This document shows positions 46,793-58,234 of a stretch of DNA of 64,000 bases, in pieces. The notes under the pieces are model-generated. The model saw only the letters and a program-made list of their open reading frames with translations. It was not told the origin of the DNA and did no database searches. Where the stretch lies: the NCBI RefSeq assembly GCF_028554725.1, contig NC_071670.1:52565501-52629500 (forward strand), read 5' to 3'. The stretch comes from Zeugodacus cucurbitae. Taxonomy: Eukaryota > Arthropoda > Insecta > Diptera > Tephritidae. The position numbers were made by a program, and so were the translations under genes. How positions within the stretch are numbered: position 1 is the first letter of the stretch; each line of letters opens with the position of its first letter.

Positions 46793-49700
46793 GGGGGATG
46801 GGGTCATATGTAGAAGTTCACGCAAGTGAGGAAAGTTTCTGATTGCCATTCACTTGGGAGTGGCCAGGAACGATTCTTTTGCATATGACTCAAGCAGCTC
46901 ACGACTTCCGGTTTTAGACCAAGTATCCCCTGGGTAGCTAACAGACATCCGTTTGGAGGCGAGCTAAAGTGAGAAGGCGAAGCCCGCTTGTGCGGTTGTG
47001 CGTAGGGCTTGGGACCCACCACATAAAAAAATCTCCCCAATGAAAACAAACACCGAGCCTCGGATGAGAAACCCCCCTTTTGATGACGACCCCTGCAAAC
47101 GTACTAAGGATCATGATTTGAGGGCATGCACCTGGAATGTCCGGACTCTTAATTGGGAAGGTGCCTCTGCCCAGCTGGTTGATGTCCTCATACAACTAAA
47201 GGCTGACATCACCGCCGTCCAAGAAGTGCGATGGACGGGACAAGGACGGAAGAAGGTGGGTCCTTGTGACATCTACTACAGCGGCCATATAAAGGAGCGC
47301 AAATTTGGTGTTGGATATGTGGTGGGAGAGAGACTCCGTCGCCGAGTCCTGGCATTCACCCCGGTGGATGAACGTCTAGCCACAATCCGCATAAAAGCGA
47401 GGTTCTTCAACATATCGCTGATTTGCGCCCACGCCCCAACGGAAGAGAAGGACGATGTGACCAAAGACGCTTTCTATGAGCGCCTAGAACGCACCTATGA
47501 GCGCTGCCCCCGCCACGATGTCAAAATCGTGCTTGGCGATTTTAACGCCAGGGTGGGTAAAGAAGGTGTCTTTGGCACAACAGTCGGAAAATTCAGCCTC
47601 CATGACGAAACATCGCCAAACGGCCTGAGGCTGATCGACTTCGCTGGGGCCCGAAATATGGTTGTCTGTAGTACCAGATTCCAGCATAAAAAAATTCATC
47701 AAGCAACGTGGCTGTCCCCTGATCGAAACACGCGCAACCAAATCGATCACGTTGTGATAGACGGAAGACATGTCTCCAGTGTTTTAGACGTGCGTACGCT
47801 CCGAGGACCAAACATTGACTCGGACCATTATCTAGTAGCAGCAAAGATACGCACTCGCCTCTGTGCAGCAAAGAACGCCCGTCAACAAACACAAGGAAGG
47901 TTCGCCGTCGAAAAGCTGCAATCACAACCGACAGCCGAACGATTTTCTACTCGACTTGCACTCCTGCTCTCTGAGAGCACTCATCAGCATCTCGATATAA
48001 GGGAGCTGTGGAACGGCATCTCAAACTCATTGCATACCGCTGCAGCCGAAACAATTGGTCTACGGCAACGCCAAAAAACCAGTTGGTACGATGAGAATTG
48101 TCGTTCCGCAGTGGAGAGAAAACAGACTGCCTACCTCGCAACGTTGCGATCGACCACGTTCGGGGTGGGATAGATATCGAGAACTGAAGAGGGAAGCGAG
48201 ACGCATTTGCAGACGTAAAAAGAAAGAGGCCGAAATGCGTGAGTATGAAAAGCTTGAAAAGCTGGCCGACATGGGTAATGCTCGAAAATTTTATGAAAAG
48301 ATGAGGCGATTAACAGAAGGTTTCAAGACCGGAGCATTATCATGTAGGGACCGAGAAGGTAATCTGGTAGCGGATGTCCAGAGCACACTGGGATTATGGA
48401 GGGAACACTTCTCCGACCTGCTCAATGGCAGTGAAAGTACAACACCAGGAGATGGCGAACCCGATTCCCCAATCGATGACGATGGAATAGATGTTCCATT
48501 ACCCGACCATGAAGAAATTCGAATAGCAATTACCCGCTTGAAGAACAACAAAGCGGCGGGGGCCGATGGATTACCGGCCGAGCTATTCAAATACGGCGGC
48601 GAAGAACTGATAAGGTGCATGCATCAGCTTCTTTGTAGAATATGGTCGGAAGAAAGCATGCCTGACGATTGGAATCTTAGTGTGCTCTGCCCAATCCATA
48701 AGAAGGGAGACCCCACAATCTGCGCCAACTACCGTGGTATAAGTCTCCTCAATATCGCATATAAGGTTTTGTCGAGCGTATTGTGTGAAAGACTAAAGCC
48801 CACCGTCAACGAACTGATTGGACCTTATCAGTGTGGCTTTAGACCTGGAAAATCCACAATGGACCAGATATTCACCATGCGCCAAATCTTGGAAAAGACC
48901 CGAGAGAGAAGAATCGATACTCACCATCTTTTTATCGATTTTAAAGCTGCCTTCGATAGCACGAAAAGGAGCTGCCTTTATGCCGCGATGTCTGAATTTG
49001 GTATCCCTGCAAAACTAATACGGCTATGTAAGCTGACGTTGAGCAACACCAAAAGCTCCGTCAGGATCGGGAAGGACCTCTCCGAGCCGTTCGATACCAA
49101 ACGAGGCTTCAGACAGGGTGACTCACTATCGTGCGACTTCTTCAATCTATTGCTGGAAAAAATAATACGAGCTGCAGAACTAAATAGAGAGGGTACAATC
49201 TTCTACAAGAGTGTACAGCTCCTGGCGTATGCCGATGATATTGATATCATCGGAAGCAACAACCGCGCCGTTTGTTCTGCGTTTTCCAGACTAGATAAAG
49301 AAGCGAAGCGTATGGGTCTGGTGGTGAATGAGGACAAGACGAAATATCTCCTGTCATCAAACAAACAGTCGGCGCACTCGCGTCTTGGCTCCCACGTCAC
49401 TGTTGACAGTCATAACTTTGAAGTTGTAGATAATTTCGTTTATCTGGGAACCAGCATTAACAACACCAACAATGTCAGCCTTGAAATCCAACGCAGAATC
49501 ACTCTTGCCAACAGGTGCTACTTTGGACTGAGTAGGCAATTGAAAAGTAAAGTCCTCTCTCGACGAACCAAAATCAAACTCTATAAGTCGCTCATTATTC
49601 CCGTCCTGATGTATGGCGCTGAAGCGTGGACGATGACAACATCCGATGAGACGACTCTTGGGGTTTTCGAGAGAAAGGTTTTGCGCAAGATTTTTGGTCC

Positions 49701-50061
49701 TCTAAACATTGGCAACGGCGAATACCGCAGGCGATGGAACGATGAGCTGTACGATTTATACGACGACATTGACATAGTTCAGCGAATAAAAAGACAGCGG
49801 CTACGCTGGCTAGGTCATGTTGTACGGATGGAAGAAAACACTCCAGCTCTGAAAGTATTCGATGCAGTACCCGCTGGAGGAAGCCGCGGAAGAGGACGAC
49901 CTCCACTCCGGTGGAAAGACCAAGTGCAAAGTGACCTGGCTTCACTTGGTGTTTCCAATTGGCGCCAAAAAGCAAAAAGGAGGAATGAGTGGCGCGCTCT
50001 GGTGGATTCGGCTATAATCGCTTAAAGCGGTTCCTACGCCAAATATATATATAATAATAAT
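46793..50061 (+). mobile_element. Full-length RTE-type LINE, copy 2 (frameshifted)
   Basis: This copy is collinear with copy 1 from the 5' leader (GGGGATGGGGTCATATG) to the 3' end (CTACGCCAAATATAT), followed by an AT/ATA simple tail. The leader has about 15 extra bases near 46966 relative to copy 1, bounded by GGCGA on both sides. TAATAATAAT occurs on both sides (46783-46792 and about 50052-50061), but it is low complexity, so the target duplication is only tentative. Scattered substitutions separate it from copy 1. Confidence 0.88.
47040..50025 (+). pseudogene. LINE ORF of RTE copy 2, broken by one frameshift
   Basis: The first segment (ATG at 47040, or 47064 matching copy 1) encodes the whole endonuclease domain with WNVRTLN, QEVRW, GDFNARVG and SDHYLVAA. 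It runs off frame and stops at 48173. Compared with copy 1, five bases are missing around 48150-48165 (copy 1 CCACAACACGTGCGGG, here CCACGTTCGGGG). The downstream frame then stays open to 50025 and carries the complete reverse transcriptase, including NYRGISLLN, GFRQGDSLSC and YADD, and the C-terminal region. This single indel is the only disruption I see, so inactivation looks recent. Confidence 0.87.
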
Positions 50062-51791
50062 AAGCGCGTGTAGAACTAGCTGGTAAGAAGTGAGGACGAA
50101 ACAAAATGTTGGATAAAGAATGGTGGAAGTAGAAGTTTTCTACCGTTTTGTTTTTGCTGTTGTTGTTGTATAACTAAACTGCAGTAGAACTGACAAGCCT
50201 GCAGGGAAAATCATTTTTCATTTCTCACTTTTCACTTGACACACATATACACTTAGATGCACGGCTGTATGTTGCAATCAAGAACGAAACACGAATACAA
50301 TGTAAGAAAGAATTAAGAAACAAGCAACCGAGACAAGCTGGGAAGAATTAAGAAGCAGAAGAAATATAATCAAGCAAAGAAATATAATAAGCAGGAGTTG
50401 CAACGAAAGCTGGCGAGTGAATGAGATAAATTTGCATGCCACAAAATGTTGCAACAAGCAGACCGAAAAGGCGGAGAAGCAAGAGGACGTGAGATACTGC
50501 AACGAAATTCAAAGTGATTTGTAACAACAGCTGCTTTCAATGTGTTTCTGTGCAACAACAACAGCACTCATTCATGGCTAACAGTAAAAGCGATGGGCGT
50601 GTGATTGCCTGCGCTGCGCTTGTGTGTACACGAGTTAATTTCATTTACATCGCGTGCTAGTGCGGCTAGTCGCTTGCTCGCCTGCGTTGGCTAGTTACTT
50701 GCCACTTGTGTTTATTACGGTAATTGCCAAAGCTAGCTGGAGTCTTTATCTCTCTCTCTGTATGTGAGTGGGTGTGTGTGTGTGCAGCACGCTAATACAA
50801 AAGCACGAACAAGTGTTTTGCTGACATCTACATGAGCGACGTGCGCTTGAAACAATTTGAAAACGTAAAAGAACAGCAGCTCAGCTTACTTTGTTGCACG
50901 CTCGACGAGTGAGCAGCTTGCTTGCCACAAGCGACACGTAGATAAGTGCATGTTAGTTACAATAACTTTGAATGTGGCACGATATTAAGCAGAGGAGAGA
51001 AACTTAGAAAGTGTAACTTCATTGACAGGAGAGGTTTTCTGTTGTTGTTGTACCAGCTTAATGTTGTAAGTTCACAATTCAGAGAAATTGAAAGTAATTT
51101 CACAGCTTGCCACATTTATTAAGTGATAATGAAGTTGTAAGAAAAATCTTAGTAACTCGCATTTATTGATATTTGTGCTTTTAGATTAATAAAGAAAACT
51201 CACAATATCTCCAAAATACTGAATAACTTTAAAAACGACATAACTCAAGATTTCCTTTTTTGAAGTTAATGCATTTGAAAACGATTTCTGCCATTATTTC
51301 GAATATTAGTAACTTTTGTCTCAGGAAGGGAATGTAAATTTAGTTAAAACAGCTATAAACCAAAGTGGGAGTAGAGTAAAAAAGTTGAGGCAGATGCCAG
51401 TTGATTGCTTTTCTCATATCATATGGAAGCCAATTTATAATCATATTTTCTTCTACATCGGTCCATTGAAATTATATCATTCTCGAGCTGGTAATGGACA
51501 TCACCGACAACCAGATATTAATAGTAAAATATGATTAAATGAATCTAACGATACTAAAAGAAAGCATATATCCTAAAGAGTGCACATGTCTGCTATAAAG
51601 TAAACTCATGAGAAAGTTTGACAACGCTGTTTCCAGGAAGAAAATGTTTTTTCATCTGATTACAAGACTTTCATTAATGTCAAAAAAAGCCAAACTTAGT
51701 ATTCATTAGTGTTTATTTGATCACTGTCTTTGATGTTTCATACCTTGGAGAGTAATGGATCGAACATGCGACTGGTATAAATTAAGTAGTA
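50062..51791. other. Noncoding sequence
   Basis: CTTTAAAAACGACATAACTC near 51228 resembles the internal part of the TTAA MITEs, but no ends were found. Otherwise nothing was recognised. Confidence 0.4.
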
Positions 51792-52648
51792 GTTAGCTCT
51801 ACAACTTTGCATCCGCCGTTTTCCAATAGATGTATCTAGGGTCAAGCACTGGCCGATTAAATCGATTAAATCGTTTTATATCGATCTTGGACATTTGTGT
51901 CAACATTAACCCAACAAAATATTTGTAGAGATCTGTTTGCATCCCAAACTTATTCTCAACTGAAAATGTCACTTTTTGAGCCGAATTCTCAACATTTGCA
52001 GGAAATTTTGCTTTTCTTTTTTAATTCCAAGAAAAGGATGACTGAGGCTTATCGACTGCTTTCGGATATGTACGGTTAGGGTCCTAAGTGAAAGAACATG
52101 TCGCGAATGGTTTCAACGTTTTAAGAATGGTGATTATGAAGTCGAAGACCGGCATGGTGACGGAAGGGAGAAGATTTTCGAAGATGCTGAATTGGAAGCA
52201 TTACTCGACCAAGATGCGTTTCAAACCCAAGAGGAATTGGCCAAATGGTTGCAAGTGACACAGCAAGCTGTATCAAACGCCTCAAAGCCATGGGGAAATA
52301 AGGAAACTGGGTTCCTTACGACTTGAAACGAAGAGATGTCGAACGGTGCTTATTTGCATGTGAACAGCTGCTTCTAAGGCACAACCGAAAGGGATTTTTA
52401 CATCGCATTGTAACTGGCGACGAAAAATGGGTCCACTACGATAATCCTAAGCGAAGAAAGTCATGGGTAAGCCTGGACATGCCTCCACGTCGACGGCAAA
52501 ACTGAACATTCACGGCGCCAAGGACATGCTCTACATTTGGTGGGACCAGCTGGGGGTGATATATTATGTGCTGCTAAAGCCAAGCCAATACATTACCAGC
52601 CATAACATTTAACATAACAAAAACGGCGGAAGCAAAGTTGTAGACCAA
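51792..52648 (+). mobile_element. Mariner (irritans-like) relic D, lacking the C-terminal catalytic region
   Basis: The ends are inverted: left CTCTACAACTTTGCATCCGCC and, on the other strand at right, GTCTACAACTTTGCTTCCGCC, with TA after 52648. The transposase begins at ATG 51966 (MSLFEPNSQHLQEIL). It continues with frameshifts through RTCREWFQRF and EELAKWLQVTQQ to IVTGDEKWVHYDNPKRRKSW, which holds the first catalytic Asp. Just after WWDQLGVIYYVLLKP the remaining C-terminal third is missing. Confidence 0.85.
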
Positions 52649-52701
52649 TACCTGTTTAAACATGTATCTTTGATACGATGAATTGTTTAAATGAAATACG
52701 T

Positions 52702-52749
52702 GAATGTAAAAATACCCTTGTTTTTAGCCTCTGTAACTCACCTAACCCC
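52702..52749 (-). repeat. TTAA-type MITE end (copy 7)
   Basis: This is the inverted counterpart of 39349-39400: on the minus strand TTAA (52750-52753) is followed by GGGGTTAGGTGAG and AGAGGCTAAAAACAAGGG. It lies about 50 bases beyond mariner D. Confidence 0.55.
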
Positions 52750-52753
52750 TTAA

Positions 52754-55700
52754 ACCACTGGAAGAGCAAAACGCCATTTGTATTTTTATGAAATTGTCGT
52801 TAAGTACCCACGAAGCATGTGATCATAAATAGAGGAGATTAGCCGCGCTATGCAAATATAAAATTTTTAAATAAAAAAATAAACAAATTATTTATCTTAA
52901 GTATTAAAGATAACTTGGCAATTTTCTACAATACAAATATTGATATCGACGTTCGAGCAAAATACAACTTTAAATACTTTCTTATATCGTAAATATAATA
53001 TAACATTATTTCAAAGTATAAGAACTAATTTTTTTTGATATTTCTACGAATTTAGGAGACAAGTTCAAGAATGAACTCTGATTGTCACTACTCTATTATG
53101 AGCAGTACCGGAGATGAGAATAAAAATGATACCAGACCTCTTCGTATATCAAATTTGTACAGTGATAACATTAGTAAGGTATATGCTCGATCAATACAGA
53201 CCACAGTTAGTAATATTTTGTAAATATTTATAATATTCTACGGTGTATTTAATTTTTATATATCAATATTTATGCATTACTTATTTCCCATTATTTAAAT
53301 AATTACATAGAAAAGTGGTGGAGAAACCTGACAATCTCATTTAAGTAATTTCCTGCATTTATAGTAAATGTGGCAAGCTCCTCCATTATGCAGGTGTAAC
53401 TGCATACAATTGTTAATACATAAAAGTATAAGTATTTCACACAAACTCAAACTTTTCCCATCAGAGCTTTACACAAAACCATTTATTGCAACAATATAAC
53501 AAAAAACTGTAAATGATTATATCTAAGAAAATAAAAATGCAAAAATCTCCACAAACAAATATCCACATACGGAGCAAATACACCCACTAAACACTATATT
53601 TTCCATAATGCAACGAGAATTGACTGTCGATTTGTCACAGCATTTTCCATATGCCACACGCCATTTGACAGTAGATTTGTGCGCTGTCTCAGATAGCAAA
53701 CAACCGAAGGGATATTCTTGCAGTTACCATACATTGTAAACAAGTGTGTGTGTGTGTGGGTATGCATAAATTACGGAGCGCAGTAAGAAAGCTTTCTTCT
53801 GTAGCACAGTGAAAATATGTTGCATGTCTTTTAAAGATTGAAATCTCATCTGCATGAACTTGCGATGACTGCGAAATGCAAATTTCCCTTAGCGATGATT
53901 GCAAGAGAATGTGGGGTAATGTATACATACATCCACTTTATATATAGATACATAGATTTGAGATACTTATGGATTTGGGTTTATTATAGATTTTTTAGTT
54001 ACGTGGGTGCCTCTGACTGAAACAGGTTGTAGGCGAAGATACCTTTTACTCATGTTTGCTTTACACATTTGTATTTACAGTAGTCATCACCTTATAATGA
54101 TATCGAAATGAAAATATATAACATTAAATATTTCTCACCAGATACCACTTTCATAATCCACACTCCACCATCTCTCTATGGCTTTAAAGCAAAATAGACA
54201 CCCAACAATGATAACCGCTAGCAACTACAACAACACAATGTTTGCTCAATACATAAAGTACAAAACCAAGAAGTTCTGCTTTGCAGCTAAACACCCACAC
54301 ATAAGTACATAGAACAACAATCCAAGCCGTCCCTTCTCACTGGACACATAGACAACAATAGAAGTCAAGGAAAAGTTCAACTAATTACCAATGATAGATC
54401 GATAGATGCGGCCATTTTAATTAACTACAACAAGGCTTTTGGGGGGTCGAGCTTTGCTCTGGCTCAGCAGGAAGCAATCAAGAAGCAGCAACAATAAATT
54501 AGTGTGAGATGCTTGAGGCTGCGGCATAAATCTGCAAATAGTTTCGTGCTTAGACGGAAGTGTAGATATATAGATACATATATACATAGTTGAGTGTATG
54601 TGTGTTGTTTAACAGTAACTAAAGATATTTGAGAAGTTCAACATTAATCAATTAATTAGGAAGTGGTGATGGTGCGAAAGTAGAAAAGAAAAAATATGAA
54701 GCATTAAATGAAGAAGTGGATGGAGGTGAGTAAGTAGCATGAATCAGCAGATTTGTAGAGAGCATGATATATAATATATGGCTTTTGTTATTAATAGTTG
54801 CTTTGCATTATTTTTGAAATCTACTAGAGTTTCGATTTTAGATTAAAAGCGAATAGTTTTAGTTCTGAACAGTGAGATTAACTATTTTACGAAATATGGA
54901 CAGTATTTAAAGACTTATAAAATAATGGATAGTGATTTGGTCCATTCAAAAATCTTCTTTATAACGTCAGAATATATAACTTTGAATCTGTTCTCGAATG
55001 AATGATTAGTAAGGTAGTAAGAATAGGCTGACATTAACAGTGAGGCGAGTGAGTGCTGAGGAGAGGTTCTAGAGAAGCAGTAGATTACGTTATAATCAGA
55101 TGAAACGGAGAGCTTGTAAAGAGTTGTAAAAACCGAAAGAAGTGAGAACAAAGAGGTCAAAATACATCGTATATAGTTAGTAAAAATGTGCAAAAGCTGC
55201 AGCAAAAGCAACGAATAGTTTAATTATAAAGTATATTCATCGGTACTAGTACTGAGGATAAAGCAGAAGAAATTGTTGAAACCGAACTCCCGTTCCTTCG
55301 ATATCCGGGCCTACATAAAGGATTTTATTGAACCAGCTTATATGGCATTTCAGGAGATGATATAGTGCTGGTTAAATCTGCGATCGAGGATATTTTAAGA
55401 AATGGTGAACCAGTAGGTAAGACTCTCATACTCTTTTAATCCAATTTTATCCAGAATTAGGAGTCCGGAGAAATATTTATTAAATCCCACATAGAAACAT
55501 GCTTAAAAATAAGTGCTGCTGTGATCTAAGTAAATGAGTCAGTAAAAAGAAACAAACCCACCATATCACTTAATAAGATTTTAATCATACTCATCCTAAT
55601 TATATTCGTTGGCAAATATCTGCCTTCGGCTTTTTGTGCTCTTTATTACAGTGATCGGATTTAGTTCAAATATGCGCCGTTTCATGCGATAATTTGTTTC

Positions 55701-57986
55701 CATCTAGACGGCAACTTCATAATACCCCCGTCAGAGAAGCCTCCTTCTTATTTGCGAAGAACTCGGGCAGCCACTTTTCACAAGCCTCTTTTGAGTTCAA
55801 CTTTACACCACCAAGGGCGTTCGCCATGGACAGGAACAGGTGGTAATTGCTTAGCGCCATATCCGGGCTATATGGTGGATGTCAGACAACCTCTCATTCG
55901 AGCTCCCGTAGCTTCTGACGAGTCATCGACGAAGTGTGACGTTGTCCTGGTGAAACGCTAAACCTTTCTGTTGGCCAATTATGGACGCTTTTAGTCGATC
56001 GCCTGCTTCAAACGGTCCTGTTGTTCGCAGTAGATGGTAGAATTAAGCGTCTGGCCAAATGGGAACAGCTCATATGACAGCTCTAATGAATGATTCCCTT
56101 CCAATTCCACCGTCAGTCCTGACTTGGCCACTTTTTGGGACGATTCACCGGCCTTCAACCACGACCGTTTTCGCTTGATATGTGATAAATTTTTCTTCAC
56201 CAGTCACCACCCGCTTCAAAAATGGGTCGATTTCGTTCGGTTTCATCAGCATATCGCAGGCGTTGATTCGGTCCAGAAGGTTTTTTTGCGTCAAATCATG
56301 CGGCACCCAAACATCAAGCTATTTTGTGTTCCAGCCTTCTGCAGATGGTTTAAAATGGTTTGATAACTAACTTCCATCTCCACATGCCGGTCTAACTCCA
56401 TTTTTTCCATGATTCGATCGGTATTCGTCGTCACAGGTCTTCTGCCGGCTGGCTTATCCATGGTGTCGTTTTCACCCGCTCTGAATCATCGAAACCAGTT
56501 CTAAATGATACAGTACCATCTTCCAAAACCGCATTAATATCACGGAACGGATTTACGAGCTCTGTAGCGCTTTATACATAGCCGCGAAATTCAAAAGACA
56601 AAGGTATTTGTCAACCTAATATAAAGAAAGGAACTAAGTACTAGCATAGTGCTATTCAGTGACTTTTGTTCGTTTGGAAGAAAGAGTGGCCAAAGTTTTT
56701 TAATCGTTATTGTTTACAGCGAAGAATTTTACATACAATGGAATGACGAAGAACAATGAATGAGATCATGAGAACCGTCAGTGGGTTAAAGAACTAACTC
56801 AGAGGCAAAATACTTCAAATAACAAACAAACACATCTAAATATGTACAGCAATACTGGATCACACAAAATCTCGCTAAAATGTAACAAAAATTGAACAAT
56901 TTGCTAATAGCAATAAAAAAAGCAATCAAATGCCACCATAGACAGGCAAATGCTAGGCGAGCATTGTTTGCGTTGACCGAAAAATTACTGTTGCTGCAAC
57001 ATGTAAGCCGCAATTAATATTGAGCCTACCAGCGAACGGTCATAACTCAGCGAAACATAAAGCTATGCGCAACTGTCGAACATAAGCAACAATACTAATA
57101 TAAGCACAAAAACACCTCTCTACCCATATATTGGCATGTGGTTGGGGGAGAGGGGGCGTATGTGTGATCATTTGCGGTGTAACTGTTTGCTTTAACGCGC
57201 GGCAAAATGGCGGCAAGTTTATTGCGTTTGTGTAGGCAAATGTTTTACGTAAGTATGTATGTATGTACTTACGTTTATCCATAATTATTTATGTCTGCGT
57301 GCGTGTGGTAGGCATTATTTAATTTTCAGCTTTGTTGCAAGTATCTAACTATGTCAATATTGAGCTTGCAATTGTTTGCTAAAGCTTAAATAATTTACAG
57401 ATTTGCAAACAAATGGATGTATATATATATATGTATGTATGTATATGTACACCAATGAATTTAGTTGCAAGCGTGTGACCTAGAAATGCAACCGTCAGCG
57501 GCTGCAGTTACGCATCTAAAGCAAAGTGAGGAAGCATTTGAATGTAGGTAGGTACATGTGTGCTATTGGTTGCCAAATTCAGCGAACGGTTACTCATTAG
57601 TATGCATTGTGGTCACACATCACCATGTTGCATGTGTCGCTGTATCGCGATGTGCTTGGGCATAATACCAGCCTCCATGCTTGCAAATGTAATAAAATTT
57701 GGTTATGCCCCTCATCGATGGTCGTTTGTTAGGGCGTTTGAATTAACGCTTCACGCGACTAAATCAATCAGTGACCCGAAACAAATGGGGTTCATGTATA
57801 TAATGCTTTAAAGATTCTACAATGAGAGCTATTCTCTTTAGCTTTTAATACCATAGCTGGTATGAGAAGTACATGAGAATTTTTTCGACGAATGAAATAA
57901 TGTATATACGCCTAAAAGTATGCTAAAAACCGCAAAGGGATTGAACAAATTTAAAAATCGCAAAAGCCTGTACTTAATAAGAACCC
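52754..57986. other. Noncoding sequence apart from the mellifera-like mariner
   Basis: AT-rich sequence with a GT tract near 53743 and ATGT tracts near 57245 and 57420-57445. No host exon was recognised. Confidence 0.45.
55650..56620 (-). mobile_element. Mellifera-like mariner relic
   Basis: On the minus strand the transposase remnant begins MDKPAGRRPVTTNTDRI at about 56460. It continues with SYQTILNHLQKAGTQN (then a 1-base frameshift), DRINACDMLMKPNE, VVTGEEKFITYQ, ELEWEVVRHPPYSPDM, YHLFLSMANALGGVKLNSKE and KKEASLTGVL, ending near 55670. The usual TGDEKW motif reads TGEEKF, so the first catalytic Asp is Glu. Several stops and frameshifts are present. Part of the N-terminal HTH lies in poorly preserved sequence to 56620, and the inverted repeats were not resolved. 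Confidence 0.82.
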
Positions 57987-57999
57987 AAGCCACTATAGA
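57987..57999. repeat. Target-site duplication, left (RTE copy 3)
   Basis: AAGCCACTATAGA is identical to 58222-58234. Confidence 0.92.
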
Positions 58000-58221
58000 A
58001 GTGCCCCAGCTCTGAAAGTTTTCGATGCAGTACCCGCTGGTGGAAGCCGAGGAAGAGGGAGACCTCCACTCCGTTGGAAGGACCAGGTGGAGAAGGACCT
58101 GTCTTCACTTGGTATTACCAATTGGCGCCAAACCGCCAAAAGGAGAGATGCGTGGCGCACTGTTGTGGACTCGGCTATAACCGCGTAAGCGGTTTCTACG
58201 CCAGTTAAGAAGAAGAAGAAG
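58000..58221 (+). mobile_element. 5'-truncated RTE LINE, copy 3 (3' 220 bases)
   Basis: This matches the last ~190 bases of the LINE, from the CTGAAAGTTTTCGATGCAG region through the stop codon to CTACGCCAG, and ends in a (AAG)n tail. It is flanked by a perfect 13-base duplication AAGCCACTATAGA (57987-57999 and 58222-58234), which fixes the insertion boundaries. Confidence 0.92.
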
Positions 58222-58234
58222 AAGCCACTATAGA
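58222..58234. repeat. Target-site duplication, right (RTE copy 3)
   Basis: AAGCCACTATAGA follows the (AAG)n tail and is identical to 57987-57999. Confidence 0.92.
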
